Shown here: in pieces, positions 46,607-55,993 of the stretch
How positions within the stretch are numbered: the stretch's first letter is position 1
How the letters are laid out: each line of letters starts with the position of its first letter
Assembly (NCBI GenBank): GCA_001516055.1
Contig: LOEZ01000061.1
Coordinates: 1-64,000 of the forward strand
DNA from: Gracilibacter sp. BRH_c7a
GTDB lineage: Bacteria; Bacillota; Desulfitobacteriia; Desulfitobacteriales; Syntrophobotulaceae
Reading direction: 5' to 3'
DNA: 64,000 nt
Notes under the pieces: model-generated
Database searches by the model: none
What the model was told of the DNA's origin: nothing
The model's input: the letters and a program-made list of their open reading frames with translations, nothing else
Position numbers and translations under genes: made by a program

Positions 46607-47398
46607 ATGCACTTCGCTACACTGGCGAGTGGCAGTTCAGGCAATTCCATAGTTGTCGGGGAAGGGAACAGGAGCTTTCTAGTAGACTGCGGTATCACCG
46701 TTAAGAAGGTCTTAGCCAATTTAGAAATGCTAGATATCTCTGGTACTCAGTTAGAAGGAATTATTGTCACCCATGAGCACTATGATCATATTAAAGGTGT
46801 AGGGGCTCTGGCCCGAAAATTAAAGATACCGATATATACAACTCAAGCGATTTGGAATGAGATGGAAACTAAGTTGGGGGTTCTTAAACCGGAGCAAAAA
46901 GTGATAATAGAAAGGCAGGCTGTCTTGGCCGGCATGGATATTAAGCTGATAGCTACTTCTCATGACAGTAGCGAAAGTTATGGGATAAAAGTTGAAGGCT
47001 CTCAGTTTGCTTTGGGGATAGCCACCGACAGCGGAATAGTTACGGAAGAAATGCATAGAAATCTACAGGGATGCGACGCATATATAGTTGAAGCTAACCA
47101 TGATGTTGATAGATTATGGCAGGGGAATTATCCCCACTTTTTGAAAAAAAGAATTATTAGCAATAGAGGGCATATGAGTAATGTTCAGCTTGCAGAGGCT
47201 CTAAGAGATTGGTTAAGCGAGAATACCCAGAAGATTGTGTTGGCTCATCTTAGTGCCGAAAATAACACACCTGAATTAGCTTTAACAACTGTGTTAAAGA
47301 TACTAAGAGAATCCAATGTCAGAAAAAAATGCTCTAATCTTCGGATAAGGGTAGCACCAAGAGCTCTGCCGCATGAACTCATTGTTCTAGGTAAATAA
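46607..47398 (+). CDS. YycJ-like metallo-beta-lactamase-fold hydrolase
   Basis: The 263-residue protein has the metal-binding motif THEHYDHIKG (residues 55-64) and second-shell motifs (SHDSSESYG, ATDSGIVTEEM and LAHLSAENNTPE). It matches YycJ/WalJ, a putative nuclease linked to the WalRK system, although walRK is not seen here. The htrA gene follows after 21 bases, as it follows yycJ in Bacillus. Confidence 0.88.
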   Translation: MHFATLASGSSGNSIVVGEGNRSFLVDCGITVKKVLANLEMLDISGTQLEGIIVTHEHYDHIKGVGALARKLKIPIYTTQAIWNEMETKLGVLKPEQKVIIERQAVLAGMDIKLIATSHDSSESYGIKVEGSQFALGIATDSGIVTEEMHRNLQGCDAYIVEANHDVDRLWQGNYPHFLKKRIISNRGHMSNVQLAEALRDWLSENTQKIVLAHLSAENNTPELALTTVLKILRESNVRKKCSNLRIRVAPRALPHELIVLGK

Positions 47399-47419
47399 TA
47401 CTACAAGGAGGTAGTCTAT

Positions 47420-48577
47420 ATGGATTATTACCAAGATGATAAACCTGAAAGAAAACCACGTATTATTTCTACAATTCTTTTGTCTATGATTAGTGCTCTT
47501 CTAGGAGGATTGATAGCTGTTGTTGTTGTCCCAGCTGTTTATCCTCAGACCGATGTTTTTGAGGGAGGAAATAAGATAATACTCCAGCAGGGGCAAACGC
47601 CACCGGTCACTTGGTCGGGAGAAGAAGGAGAGTCTCCGGTTATAAATATTGCAAGTACGGTTGGCCCTACTGTCGTAGGTGTGGCTAATTTTCAATATGG
47701 AGGAAGCATCTTTGGCGGAGGAGGATTAACTGAGGTAGGTAGTGGCTCCGGATTCATCGTTGACGCCAAGAATGGATACATCGTAACGAATAATCATGTT
47801 GTTGAAGGTGCAGAACAGATAATGATTTCATTAATTGATGGACGAGATGTTCCGGGAACTCTTGTTGGAGCAGATCCCAGAACAGATTTGGCAGTAGTCA
47901 AAATCGAAGACACCAAAGATTTAAGTTCTGTTCAGCTTGGAAACTCCAATGATTTAAAGGTTGGTGAATCTGTAGTAGCCATAGGTAATCCTGGCGGTCA
48001 GGAATTTGCTAGAACAGTTACCACTGGGGTAATATCGGCAACAGATAGATTCTTGATGCTTCAAGGAGAAGCAAGTTTTAGTCTCATTCAAACAGATGCG
48101 GCAATTAACCCTGGTAATAGTGGCGGACCTTTAGTAAACTATAGCGGACAGGTAATAGGAATAAACTCTGCTAAGAAGAATGCCCCTGGATTTGAGGGCA
48201 TGGGATTTGCCATCCCCATAACAGATGCTTTACCGGTAATCGAACAGATAATCGAAAAAGGTTTTGTCAGTCACCCTGCTTTGCAAGTAAATATCGACGA
48301 TCGCTATACACCTGAGTACGCTAGTTATAAGGGTTGGCCTGCCGGCTGTTATATAGCCAAGATTGAGAGCAACGGGGCAGCAGATAAGGCTGGGCTGCAG
48401 GCTGGAGATATCATCACCGCTATTAACGGGATAAAAATCAGTAACTCTTTGGAATTAACCCATGAATTGTTTAAACATAGACCTGGGGATAGAATTACAG
48501 TCAGCTATTTCCGAGCGGAAGAACACTACACGGCTGAAACCATTCTTGGAGAAATAAGATCAGCACAGGTAAAATAG
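47420..48577 (+). CDS. htrA: HtrA/DegP-type serine protease (membrane-anchored, S1C)
   Basis: The 385-residue protein has an N-terminal membrane anchor (about residues 17-40), then a trypsin-like domain with catalytic His126 (NNHVVEG), Asp156 (DPRTDLAVV) and Ser234 (NPGNSGGPLV), and one PDZ domain (about 290-375, GADKAGLQAGDIITAINGIKI). It should degrade or refold misfolded envelope proteins. AAGGAGG precedes the ATG. A terminator-like hairpin follows. Confidence 0.93.
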   Translation: MDYYQDDKPERKPRIISTILLSMISALLGGLIAVVVVPAVYPQTDVFEGGNKIILQQGQTPPVTWSGEEGESPVINIASTVGPTVVGVANFQYGGSIFGGGGLTEVGSGSGFIVDAKNGYIVTNNHVVEGAEQIMISLIDGRDVPGTLVGADPRTDLAVVKIEDTKDLSSVQLGNSNDLKVGESVVAIGNPGGQEFARTVTTGVISATDRFLMLQGEASFSLIQTDAAINPGNSGGPLVNYSGQVIGINSAKKNAPGFEGMGFAIPITDALPVIEQIIEKGFVSHPALQVNIDDRYTPEYASYKGWPAGCYIAKIESNGAADKAGLQAGDIITAINGIKISNSLELTHELFKHRPGDRITVSYFRAEEHYTAETILGEIRSAQVK

Positions 48578-48600
48578 TAAAATATAAAATGTAAACACAT

Positions 48601-48635
48601 AACGGGGCTGCAATCTATACTTAGAGCAGCCCTGT
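48601..48635 (+). terminator. Hairpin after htrA, probable terminator
   Basis: AACGGGGCTGC pairs with GCAGCCCTGTT, including one G-T pair, around a 13-base loop. No T-run follows, so the terminator call is only moderate. Confidence 0.5.
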
Positions 48636-48917
48636 TAGTATCGGAACTAAAAGACTACTTTTAATGGAGATAGTTTCATATTATAATCTGAGTATATTTA
48701 TAACACACTTAGATTTTACTCAACTAATGCACTTTTGCACTGATTTTTCCGCACACAATTTGGAAGAAACATTTAATCAAAAATATAATATAATAGGTTG
48801 TACAATCATAAAGTTGTTTGAAGGTATACCAAACAAGTAATCAAACCTGATATAATATTAAGTAGGTTTTTATACGCTCTTATAACAGTATTATTTTAAT
48901 ATTGATTTAATATATAG

Positions 48918-48947
48918 AACTATGGCTATTAATTTCTATCCATAGTT
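48918..48947. promoter_or_regulatory. Inverted repeat just upstream of the dehydratase activator gene
   Basis: AACTATGG (48918-48925) and CCATAGTT (48940-48947) are perfect inverted copies separated by 14 bases. They end six bases before the AGGAG ribosome site. It could be an operator or an mRNA hairpin that covers the start region. Confidence 0.45.
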
Positions 48948-48965
48948 TAAAGGAGAAAAAGCTAG

Positions 48966-51900
48966 ATGGGAAAAGCTCTGCATATTGGGTTAGATGTTGG
49001 CTCTACTACAGTAAAGATAGCGATTCTAGATGATAAGGACAACCTAGTATTCAGTCACTATCAGAGACATTATTCGGATGTTCAACACACAGTTAGTAAC
49101 CTCCTGCAGAAGTTGTATATTCAATTCCGTAACTCAGATGTAACCATGAATGTCACAGGATCAAGTGGGATTTCAACTTCGGAGCAAATAGGAATTCCAT
49201 TTGTTCAAGAAGTAATCGCTTGTAGTAAAGCTGTAGAAAGGTTTATCCCAGAAACCGATGTCGCTATAGAATTAGGAGGAGAAGATGCTAAGATTACTTA
49301 CTTTGGTGATTCTCCGGAACTAAGGATGAATGGGACATGCGCAGGAGGCACAGGTGCGTTCATTGATCAAATGGGAATCCTATTAAGAACTGATGCGCTA
49401 GGACTTAATGAGTTATCAAAGAAACACAAGGAAATATATCCTATCGCTTCAAGGTGCGGTGTTTTTGCTAAAACAGATATCCAGCCACTTCTTAATGAGG
49501 GTGCAGCTAAAGAAGATATCGCTGCCTCGATCTTCCAAGCAGTTGTTAATCAGACTATTTCTGGTTTGGCTTGCGGTAAACCTATTAGGGGAAATGTGGC
49601 ATTCCTGGGAGGACCGCTTTCTTTTCTTTCAGAGCTAAGAAAACGGTTTATTGAAACATTGAAGCTTAAACAAGAAAATATCATAGCCCCGGAAGATGCT
49701 CAGTTCTATGTGGCTATTGGTGCAGCAATTGCATCTAAACAAGAACAAATAAGCAGCTTTGATACTATCTATCAGCGTATCCCCAACTTGCATAATTCCG
49801 AATTGGCTACAACAATTCTGAGGCCTCTGTTCGCTAATGAAGACGAATATAAAGAATTCTATCAGAGGCATCAAGAGAATACTGTAGCAAAAAAACCATT
49901 AAGTGATGTAAAGGGAATGTGTTTCTTAGGGATTGATGCGGGTTCGACTACCACAAAACTTGCTCTTATCGATAATGAAGGTAATCTTGTATATTCCCAC
50001 TACGGTAGTAATGGAGGAAGCCCTCTAAAATCAACAATTGATGCATTAGTAACACTCTACGATACGATGCCAATTGAAGCTACCATAGGCGGCTCGGTCG
50101 TTACCGGCTACGGCGAAGCTCTTATTAAGGCTGCTTTAAGAATTGATCATGGTGAAATCGAAACAGTCGCTCATCATAAAGGCGCGGAGTACTTCCTTAA
50201 GGGAGTAGACTTTATTTTAGATATCGGCGGCCAAGATATGAAGTCTATGCAGATAAAAGATGGTGTAATTAATAATATTATGCTTAATGAAGCTTGTTCT
50301 TCAGGATGCGGCTCGTTTATTGAAACACTTGCAGAATCTTTGGGAATTACTCTGGAGCAATTTGTGCAAAGAGGATTGTTCTCTAAAACACCTGTAGATT
50401 TAGGTACTAGATGTACTGTTTTCATGAATTCCAAGATCAAGCAAGTACAAAAAGAGGGCGCAGATATTGGCAGTATTGCCGCAGGCATAGCGTATTCTGT
50501 AGTTAAGAATGCTCTTTATAAAGTAATAAGACTACATGATACTTCGGAAATTGGAGAGAAAGTAGTTGTCCAAGGAGGAACATTTAACAATGATGCCGTC
50601 CTGCGTAGTTTCGAGTTGATTACAGGTCGGAAAGTAATACGATCTGATATCGCAGGAATCATGGGTGCCTTTGGAGCAGCTCTAATTGCACGAGAAAAAT
50701 ATGAGCAAGGGATAGAGTCAACATTATTGCAAGCTGATCAACTGCAAGACTTCCACACGCAAACGGAAACCAGGCATTGTACAAAATGCGGGAATAATTG
50801 TTTGTTAACAGCCAACCTTTTTCCTGACGGCAGAGAGTTCTTGATGGGAAACCGTTGTGAAAAAGGTGCAGGTTTAGATAGCAAAGCTTCCACCTTACCT
50901 AACCTTTTTGATTATAAGTATAGGCGTACCTTTGCTTACAAACCATTAAGCAAGGAACAAGCTGTTCGTGGGGAAATAGGCATTCCTAGAGTGCTGAATA
51001 TGTATGAACACTATCCATTCTGGTTTACTCTCCTAACAGACTTAGGTTTCAGAGTAGTACTCTCAGCGCGCTCATCCAAAAAGATTTATGAACTGGGCAT
51101 GGAAACAGTTCCATCAGAATCTTTGTGTTATCCTGCTAAAATAACAAATGGGCATATTAAGGACTTGCTAAACAAGAGTATATATACTATCTTTTATCCG
51201 TGCTTACAAAGAGATGAAAAGGAACAAAGCGAAGCTAACAATAATTATAACTGTCCAATCGTTACTTCTTATCCAGAGGCGGTAAAAGCCAACATTGATG
51301 AGCTGAGAAGTGATAAGGTTAAATTCATGTTCCCATTTCTCCCCATGGACAATAAACAAAGACTTATAAATAGAATCTACCAAGAGTTTGAGAATTTTGG
51401 TATTTCTAAGAATGAAGTCGAAAGAGCTGTAACCAAAGCTTATGAAGAAAGAGATAAGGTTCGCAAAGAACTCAAGGCTAAAGGGGAAGAAGTCGTCGCT
51501 TACCTGCAAAAGCATAACCTCAAAGGGATTGTACTAGCCGGAAGACCTTATCATATTGATCCGGAAATAAACCATGGTATCCCAGAGATGATAACAGGAT
51601 TGGGTATGGCTGTTTTGACTGAAGATGCTATAGACCATCTCGGCAGCGTCGAACGACCTTTAAGAGTATTGGATCAGTGGGTTTATCATTCGAGACTTTA
51701 CAGTGCAGCAAGTTATGTCTCAACAAGAAAAGAATTGGAATTGGTACAGCTTAATTCCTTCGGCTGTGGACTTGATGCGGTTACCACGGATCAGGTTAAA
51801 GAGATATTAGAACAGCATCGAAAAACGTATACACTTGTCAAAATAGATGAGATAAATAACCTTGGAGCCGTAAGAATTAGAATACGATCTTTGCTGGCGG

Positions 51901-53264
51901 CCATGCAAGAACGAGATAGAAAAAGCATTATTCCTCAGAAACTTTATGAGTCTCCCCAAAGAGTAATTTTCACGGAAGAAATGAGGAAAGAATACACGAT
52001 TCTCTCTCCACAGATGGCTCCAATCCACTTTGAACTGATAGAAGAAGCTGCTCGTCTGGAAGGATATCGTATCGAGATCCTCCCTGATTTAGAGGTGGGC
52101 GTGGTCGAAGAAGGACTCAAACATGTTCATAATGATGCTTGTTATCCTTCCATAATAGTGGTAGGCCAGATTATGGCCGCTTTAAAATCAGGTAAATATG
52201 ATCTGGATAAAACAGCTGTAATCATGTCTCAAACTGGAGGCGGTTGCAGGGCGAGTAACTACATTGGCTTTATCCGGAAGGCACTTAAAGATGCCGGGAT
52301 GGAACAGATACCCGTTATCTCCCTTAATGCTGGCGGTTTGGAAGAGAATCCGGGATTTAAGGTAAGCATGAAGATGCTGAAACGAAGCGTCATGGCTATT
52401 GTTTATGGTGACTTACTCATGAGAGTAACCTTTGCAGTAAGACCCTATGAGAAGAATAAGGGAGAAACGAATGGTTTGCTCAAAAAATGGCTGAACGACT
52501 TAAAGCCTAGTCTGGCTAAGATGAGTATCCGTGAATATCACCGTAATATTCGTAAAATAATAAAAGAATATGATGACGTAGAAATCTTGGATATTAAAAA
52601 GCCTAAAGTTGGTGTTGTCGGAGAAATTCTTGTCAAGTTTCATCCTTTCGCCAATAATTATATAGTGGATATCTTGGAGAAAGAAGGAGCAGAAGCAGTG
52701 ATGCCTGATCTTTTGGACTTCTTCCTCTATACAGCTTATTCAGGTATATATAGGAGAGAAAAATTATCAGGAACTCTGAAGGGCGAAATCATCACTCGTT
52801 ATTTCATTTGGAGAATAGAAAATTATCGTCGGGTGTTGAAAAAGGAACTAGCTAAAAGCAAGAGGTTCCATCCTCCAAAATCGATATACGAACTTGCAGA
52901 TTTAGCTAAGGAAGTTTTGCAATTAGGACATCAATCGGGAGAAGGCTGGTTCTTAACAGCCGAAATGCTTGAGCTGATTGAAGGTGGAACAAGTAATATA
53001 GCTTGTCTGCAACCATTTGCTTGTTTACCTAATCATATTACAGGTAAGGGCATGGTAGGTGAGCTAAAACGACGTTATCCTGAGACGAATATCGTACCGA
53101 TAGATTATGATCCTGGTGCAAGTCAGGTCAACCAGCTTAATAGGATGAAACTGATGTTATCGGTAGCCTTTAAAAACCTAGAACAGAAACAACCTCCGCC
53201 AGATAAACCTCAAAGACCTTCTACAGAAGAGTTTCCTGTTTCTGACCAAATTACTGCTAAATAG
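48966..53264 (+). CDS. Fused acyl-CoA dehydratase activator protein (two BcrAD/BadFG ATPase domains, DUF2229, HgdB-like)
   Basis: The 1432-residue protein begins with two ASKHA ATPase domains of the 2-hydroxyacyl-CoA dehydratase activator type: about 1-265 ([28 protein letters not shown]) and 320-575 ([33 protein letters not shown] with Fe-S ligand Cys). A DUF2229 domain follows (about 650-870) and an HgdB-like Fe-S domain in the C-terminal half (Cys in [13 protein letters not shown] and [12 protein letters not shown]). Such giants are widespread in Clostridia but their substrate is mostly unknown; they couple ATP hydrolysis to low-potential electron transfer. No dehydratase subunits lie beside it. 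Confidence 0.88.
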   Translation: MGKALHIGLDVGSTTVKIAILDDKDNLVFSHYQRHYSDVQHTVSNLLQKLYIQFRNSDVTMNVTGSSGISTSEQIGIPFVQEVIACSKAVERFIPETDVAIELGGEDAKITYFGDSPELRMNGTCAGGTGAFIDQMGILLRTDALGLNELSKKHKEIYPIASRCGVFAKTDIQPLLNEGAAKEDIAASIFQAVVNQTISGLACGKPIRGNVAFLGGPLSFLSELRKRFIETLKLKQENIIAPEDAQFYVAIGAAIASKQEQISSFDTIYQRIPNLHNSELATTILRPLFANEDEYKEFYQRHQENTVAKKPLSDVKGMCFLGIDAGSTTTKLALIDNEGNLVYSHYGSNGGSPLKSTIDALVTLYDTMPIEATIGGSVVTGYGEALIKAALRIDHGEIETVAHHKGAEYFLKGVDFILDIGGQDMKSMQIKDGVINNIMLNEACSSGCGSFIETLAESLGITLEQFVQRGLFSKTPVDLGTRCTVFMNSKIKQVQKEGADIGSIAAGIAYSVVKNALYKVIRLHDTSEIGEKVVVQGGTFNNDAVLRSFELITGRKVIRSDIAGIMGAFGAALIAREKYEQGIESTLLQADQLQDFHTQTETRHCTKCGNNCLLTANLFPDGREFLMGNRCEKGAGLDSKASTLPNLFDYKYRRTFAYKPLSKEQAVRGEIGIPRVLNMYEHYPFWFTLLTDLGFRVVLSARSSKKIYELGMETVPSESLCYPAKITNGHIKDLLNKSIYTIFYPCLQRDEKEQSEANNNYNCPIVTSYPEAVKANIDELRSDKVKFMFPFLPMDNKQRLINRIYQEFENFGISKNEVERAVTKAYEERDKVRKELKAKGEEVVAYLQKHNLKGIVLAGRPYHIDPEINHGIPEMITGLGMAVLTEDAIDHLGSVERPLRVLDQWVYHSRLYSAASYVSTRKELELVQLNSFGCGLDAVTTDQVKEILEQHRKTYTLVKIDEINNLGAVRIRIRSLLAAMQERDRKSIIPQKLYESPQRVIFTEEMRKEYTILSPQMAPIHFELIEEAARLEGYRIEILPDLEVGVVEEGLKHVHNDACYPSIIVVGQIMAALKSGKYDLDKTAVIMSQTGGGCRASNYIGFIRKALKDAGMEQIPVISLNAGGLEENPGFKVSMKMLKRSVMAIVYGDLLMRVTFAVRPYEKNKGETNGLLKKWLNDLKPSLAKMSIREYHRNIRKIIKEYDDVEILDIKKPKVGVVGEILVKFHPFANNYIVDILEKEGAEAVMPDLLDFFLYTAYSGIYRREKLSGTLKGEIITRYFIWRIENYRRVLKKELAKSKRFHPPKSIYELADLAKEVLQLGHQSGEGWFLTAEMLELIEGGTSNIACLQPFACLPNHITGKGMVGELKRRYPETNIVPIDYDPGASQVNQLNRMKLMLSVAFKNLEQKQPPPDKPQRPSTEEFPVSDQITAK

Positions 53265-53298
53265 TATAGTTAATTGAACTATCTAACATATATAATGA

Positions 53299-53339
53299 AA
53301 AAAGAGGGAGTCTCAAAATTTCTTTTGAGCCCCTCTTTT
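53299..53339. terminator. Terminator shared by the activator and SASP genes
   Basis: AAAGAGGGAGTCTCAAAA pairs with TTTTGAGCCCCTCTTTT with one mismatch. It lies between the converging stops, with T-rich ends on both strands. Confidence 0.8.
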
Positions 53340-53379
53340 CATATTAGTTACGTGTTACAACACATATTTAAGGTGTTGT

Positions 53380-53604
53380 TTATATCTTTCCGCCCTTTTG
53401 CAGCTGTTGCTCTGCAAAAGCTACCATTTTTTGGACCATTCGACCTCCGATAGGTCCGCCTTCCTGTCCGTTCTGTCTAGAAGAAACATCTCCCTTATAA
53501 TGGTCATTATTTTCTCTCACGAAATCGAGATGACCGATTTCAGCTGCAGATTCCATTTTAAGTTGTTGTAACAGCTTTTTCTTACTTTCATTAGTACTTC
53601 CCAT
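53380..53604 (-). CDS. Alpha/beta-type small acid-soluble spore protein
   Basis: The 74-residue protein has the SASP signature KMESAAEIGHLDF followed by GDVSSRQNGQEGGPIGGRMVQKMVAF. It coats and protects spore DNA and is cut by the GPR protease at the Glu-Ile site on germination. Its presence shows that the organism makes endospores. It is on the minus strand against the main trend, with AGGTG before the start, consistent with a forespore-expressed single gene. Confidence 0.9.
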   Translation of the reverse strand: MGSTNESKKKLLQQLKMESAAEIGHLDFVRENNDHYKGDVSSRQNGQEGGPIGGRMVQKMVAFAEQQLQKGGKI

Positions 53605-53788
53605 ATTTTTTCACCTCCATTAGTATTATTAACAGTTTGCCAAATTACTTATCTAGTAAATAATTGAAGTATTTGTATAATTAACCGTAAAAAAATTAAT
53701 AATCTTTAGCTATAGAATTGATATTAAAGACATACTAGAATCAAGTAAGCAAATAAACCGTTTGAGATAGCTTTTAGGAGATGATGGT

Positions 53789-54496
53789 TTGATTGATTAT
53801 CCAGAACTTACTAAAGCAATTACCTACCCCATTATTATATATCTTTTACTCATAGCTCTCGCCCGAATTATAGGAAGAAAATTATTGGGACAGCTTACGT
53901 TCTTTGACTTTGTTACGGGCATAACCCTGGGAACGGTGGCGGGATCCTTTGTAACTACGGAGGTACAAGGGTATTATGTTTTGTTGAGCTTAGCCATATT
54001 CACAATCATGGTGATAATTAGTGGTTATATCGCTCTGAAAAGCATGACTATCAGAAACCTAATCATTGGAGAACCTATTATCTTGATAAAAAACGGTAAA
54101 ATCTATGAAGATAACATGAGGAAGATTAGGTATAATCAAGACATCCTTATGATGCAACTTAGAGAAAAAGATGTTTTTGATATAGAAGAAGTTGTAGATG
54201 CCATTTTAGAGCCTCATGGGAAACTGAGTGTTCTGAAAAGAAGTAAAGACCAGCCTGTTACCTTAAAAGATCTCAATATCTTCATACCCAATAAAGGGTT
54301 ACCAACTGAGCTGGTGAAGGAAGGAAAAATACTGGAGCAAAACCTAAAAAAGCTGAAGCTTTCTCATGAATGGTTATTTAACCAACTGGCCGCCAAAAGT
54401 ATTCAAAAAATTGAAGATATATTTTTAGCAAGTCTCTCTAGCGAAGGAAAACTTTATATTGATTTAATTAAGGATAATCCACCTTTAGAAAAATAA
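53789..54496 (+). CDS. DUF421 family membrane protein (YetF-like)
   Basis: The 235-residue protein has three membrane segments in the first 90 residues and motif LLIALARIIGRKLLGQLTFFDFVTGITLGTVAGSF. The cytoplasmic part includes IGEPIILIKNGKIYEDNMRKIRY and is rich in charged residues. It matches DUF421; in Bacillus YetF-type proteins serve in the spore membrane, but the function here is unknown. Start is TTG 53789, with AGGAG eight bases before. Confidence 0.87.
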   Translation: MIDYPELTKAITYPIIIYLLLIALARIIGRKLLGQLTFFDFVTGITLGTVAGSFVTTEVQGYYVLLSLAIFTIMVIISGYIALKSMTIRNLIIGEPIILIKNGKIYEDNMRKIRYNQDILMMQLREKDVFDIEEVVDAILEPHGKLSVLKRSKDQPVTLKDLNIFIPNKGLPTELVKEGKILEQNLKKLKLSHEWLFNQLAAKSIQKIEDIFLASLSSEGKLYIDLIKDNPPLEK

Positions 54497-54581
54497 ACTA
54501 TGAGAGCTTGCATAACAGCCATCAGTAATTAATGTGTGTTATTATAGACTGATGAAGTAGTTTATCGCTGGAGGAGAAAGA

Positions 54582-55064
54582 GTGCTGCAAGTTAAGATTA
54601 TAGCGGTCGGTAAAATCAAAGAAAAATATATGCAAGAAGGAATAAAGGAATATGTTAAACGCTTAAGAAGCTATGCTCGTCTTAATATAATAGAAGTGGA
54701 TGATGAACCCTGTCCGGAGAAAGCATCAGCTTTGGAGGAGGCAAGAATCAAGCAAAAAGAAGCAGAGAGGCTCCTTAAGGCAATCTCCGAGCGTGCCTTT
54801 GTAATCCTTCTAGATATTAAAGGGCAAGAGCTGTCTTCGACTGAACTTGCTCAGCTGTTTGAAGAAAGAGCATTATCCGGTCAGAGCGACATAACTTTCG
54901 TGATTGGAGGATCCCTCGGAATCTCTAAGGATATTGAGAGTAGGGCTAATCTTAGATGGTCGTTTTCTAAATTAACCTTTCCACACCAAATGATTAGGCT
55001 AGTCTTATTGGAACAGGTTTACAGAGCGTGTAAGATTAACAAAGGTGAACCATACCATAAGTAA
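54582..55064 (+). CDS. rlmH: 23S rRNA (pseudouridine-1915-N3)-methyltransferase RlmH
   Basis: The 160-residue SPOUT-fold enzyme has knot motifs FVIGGSLGISKDI and C-terminal FPHQMIRLVLLEQVYRA..KGEPYHK. It methylates pseudouridine 1915 in helix 69 of the large subunit. GTG start with GGAGGAG upstream. Typical length, and often near htrA and yycJ in Bacillota. Confidence 0.95.
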   Translation: MLQVKIIAVGKIKEKYMQEGIKEYVKRLRSYARLNIIEVDDEPCPEKASALEEARIKQKEAERLLKAISERAFVILLDIKGQELSSTELAQLFEERALSGQSDITFVIGGSLGISKDIESRANLRWSFSKLTFPHQMIRLVLLEQVYRACKINKGEPYHK

Positions 55065-55081
55065 TCACATTATACAAGTTA

Positions 55082-55117
55082 CATAATAAGGTCTTGAGAA
55101 ATCAAGACCTTATTATG
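55082..55117 (+). terminator. Terminator after rlmH
   Basis: A perfect 16-bp stem (arm begins CATAATAAGGTCTTGA) is capped by a GAAA tetraloop and followed by TTT. It ends the rlmH transcript 18 bases after the stop. Confidence 0.85.
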
Positions 55118-55158
55118 TTTGGGAGAAGTATGTAGTGTATTTATACCTAAAAATCTTT

Positions 55159-55223
55159 GTAAAGCTTGCTTGACATAGAGAAAGGCATAATGTAAAATAA
55201 ACTTAACGTAAAGCGGGCTTTAC
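55159..55223 (+). promoter_or_regulatory. Promoter flanked by two operator-like palindromes
   Basis: TTGACA (55170-55175) and TAAAAT (55193-55198) are spaced 17 bases. GTAAAGC-GG-GCTTTAC (55208-55223) is a perfect 7-bp inverted repeat at about +4 to +20. GTAAAGC-TT-GCTTGAC (55159-55174) is a near-copy that overlaps the -35. Centres are 49 bp apart. The HTH gene starts 22 bases after the second site, so self-repression is likely. Confidence 0.65.
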
Positions 55224-55244
55224 AATGGCGAAAGGAGGAGATGC

Positions 55245-55466
55245 ATGTTGCTAAATAGAGTAAAGGAATTTAGAGAAAAAGCAAATATTACGCAAGAGCA
55301 ATTAGCTAAGAGTCTAGGAGTTTCGCGACAAACTGTAATCTCCATTGAAACCGGACGGTACAATCCATCATTGATACTCGCATATAAAATATCCAAGGTT
55401 TTTTCTGAGCAGATAGAAAATATTTTCGATTTTTCAAATGTGGAAGGAGAGATTAATAATGGATAA
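55245..55466 (+). CDS. XRE-family transcriptional regulator (Cro/CI HTH)
   Basis: The 73-residue protein is almost entirely a helix-turn-helix domain: LLNRVKEFREKANITQEQLAKSLGVSRQTVISIETGRYNPSLILAYKISKVF. AAAGGAGGAG lies just before the ATG. It overlaps by 8 bases the start of the membrane-protein gene that follows. The compact regulator plus small membrane protein is a known pair in Bacillota. Its probable operators flank its own promoter. Confidence 0.9.
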   Translation: MLLNRVKEFREKANITQEQLAKSLGVSRQTVISIETGRYNPSLILAYKISKVFSEQIENIFDFSNVEGEINNG

Positions 55467-55849
55467 ATCATTCGTCAAAGAGTTAGTTATTACTAACTAC
55501 TTTGTTAATTGGTGTATTTGGAATTATCCTTATAGCAAGTAATTTATATTATGGCGGCACAGTAGAAACTTGGAGCAAGTCAATTGGTTTACTATTAGTT
55601 TTGGGCTTGGCTTTAGCTCTCAAGGTTAAGCGGATTAAATCAACACCCCAGAAGCTGGATGAGCGCTTACAGCTTATCACTTATAGAGCCATAAGCATCG
55701 GGTTTTATTTAATGTTAAGTGCTATATTCTGGTTTTATACGAAAGAAATGATTATTGAAGGGCAGGTTTCAATAAGAACAATTATTGAACTGGTGGCAGG
55801 CCTGGTAGGTTATTTGGGAAGCTTCCTAGTACTGAACAAAAGATATTAA
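55459..55849 (+). pseudogene. Small membrane protein gene with a one-base frameshift (partner of the XRE regulator)
   Basis: Translation from ATG 55459 (inside the XRE gene end) gives MDKSFVKEL, then leaves the reading frame. From about 55487 the frame +1 reads LLLTTLLIGVFGIILIASNLYYGG and continues to a stop at 55849. One extra base around 55486 in TTAGTTATTAC explains both. The joined product would be about 129 residues with four membrane segments. A TTG at 55502 lacks a ribosome site, so an intact short version is unlikely. It may be a real mutation, a read error or phase variation. Confidence 0.7.
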
Positions 55850-55899
55850 TTTACAATGAACCTAGCATTTTATTCTGAATAATATAGTTGATACAGATG

Positions 55900-55937
55900 C
55901 ATCAAACCCTCTTCTTGTAAAAGAAGAGGGTTTGATG
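55900..55937 (+). terminator. Long hairpin before the TetM-like gene (terminator or regulatory)
   Basis: A perfect 17-bp stem (arm begins CATCAAACCCTCTTCTT) has a GTAA tetraloop. No T-run follows; the 3' arm includes TTGATG, which can act as -35 for a TATAAT at 55956-55961. It ends 57 bases before the GTPase gene. Confidence 0.55.
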
Positions 55938-55993
55938 TCTAAAAAAATGCTAAAATATAATAAAGCTATATTTTAAATAATATGGGGTGTAAC

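Larger units (their letters stand above)
48578..48965. other. 388-bp noncoding region before the dehydratase activator gene
   Basis: I see no gene. Its main features are a hairpin after htrA and an inverted repeat near the activator start (both listed separately); the rest is AT-rich with several TATAAT-like words near 48790-48860, so the promoter cannot be fixed. Confidence 0.7.
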
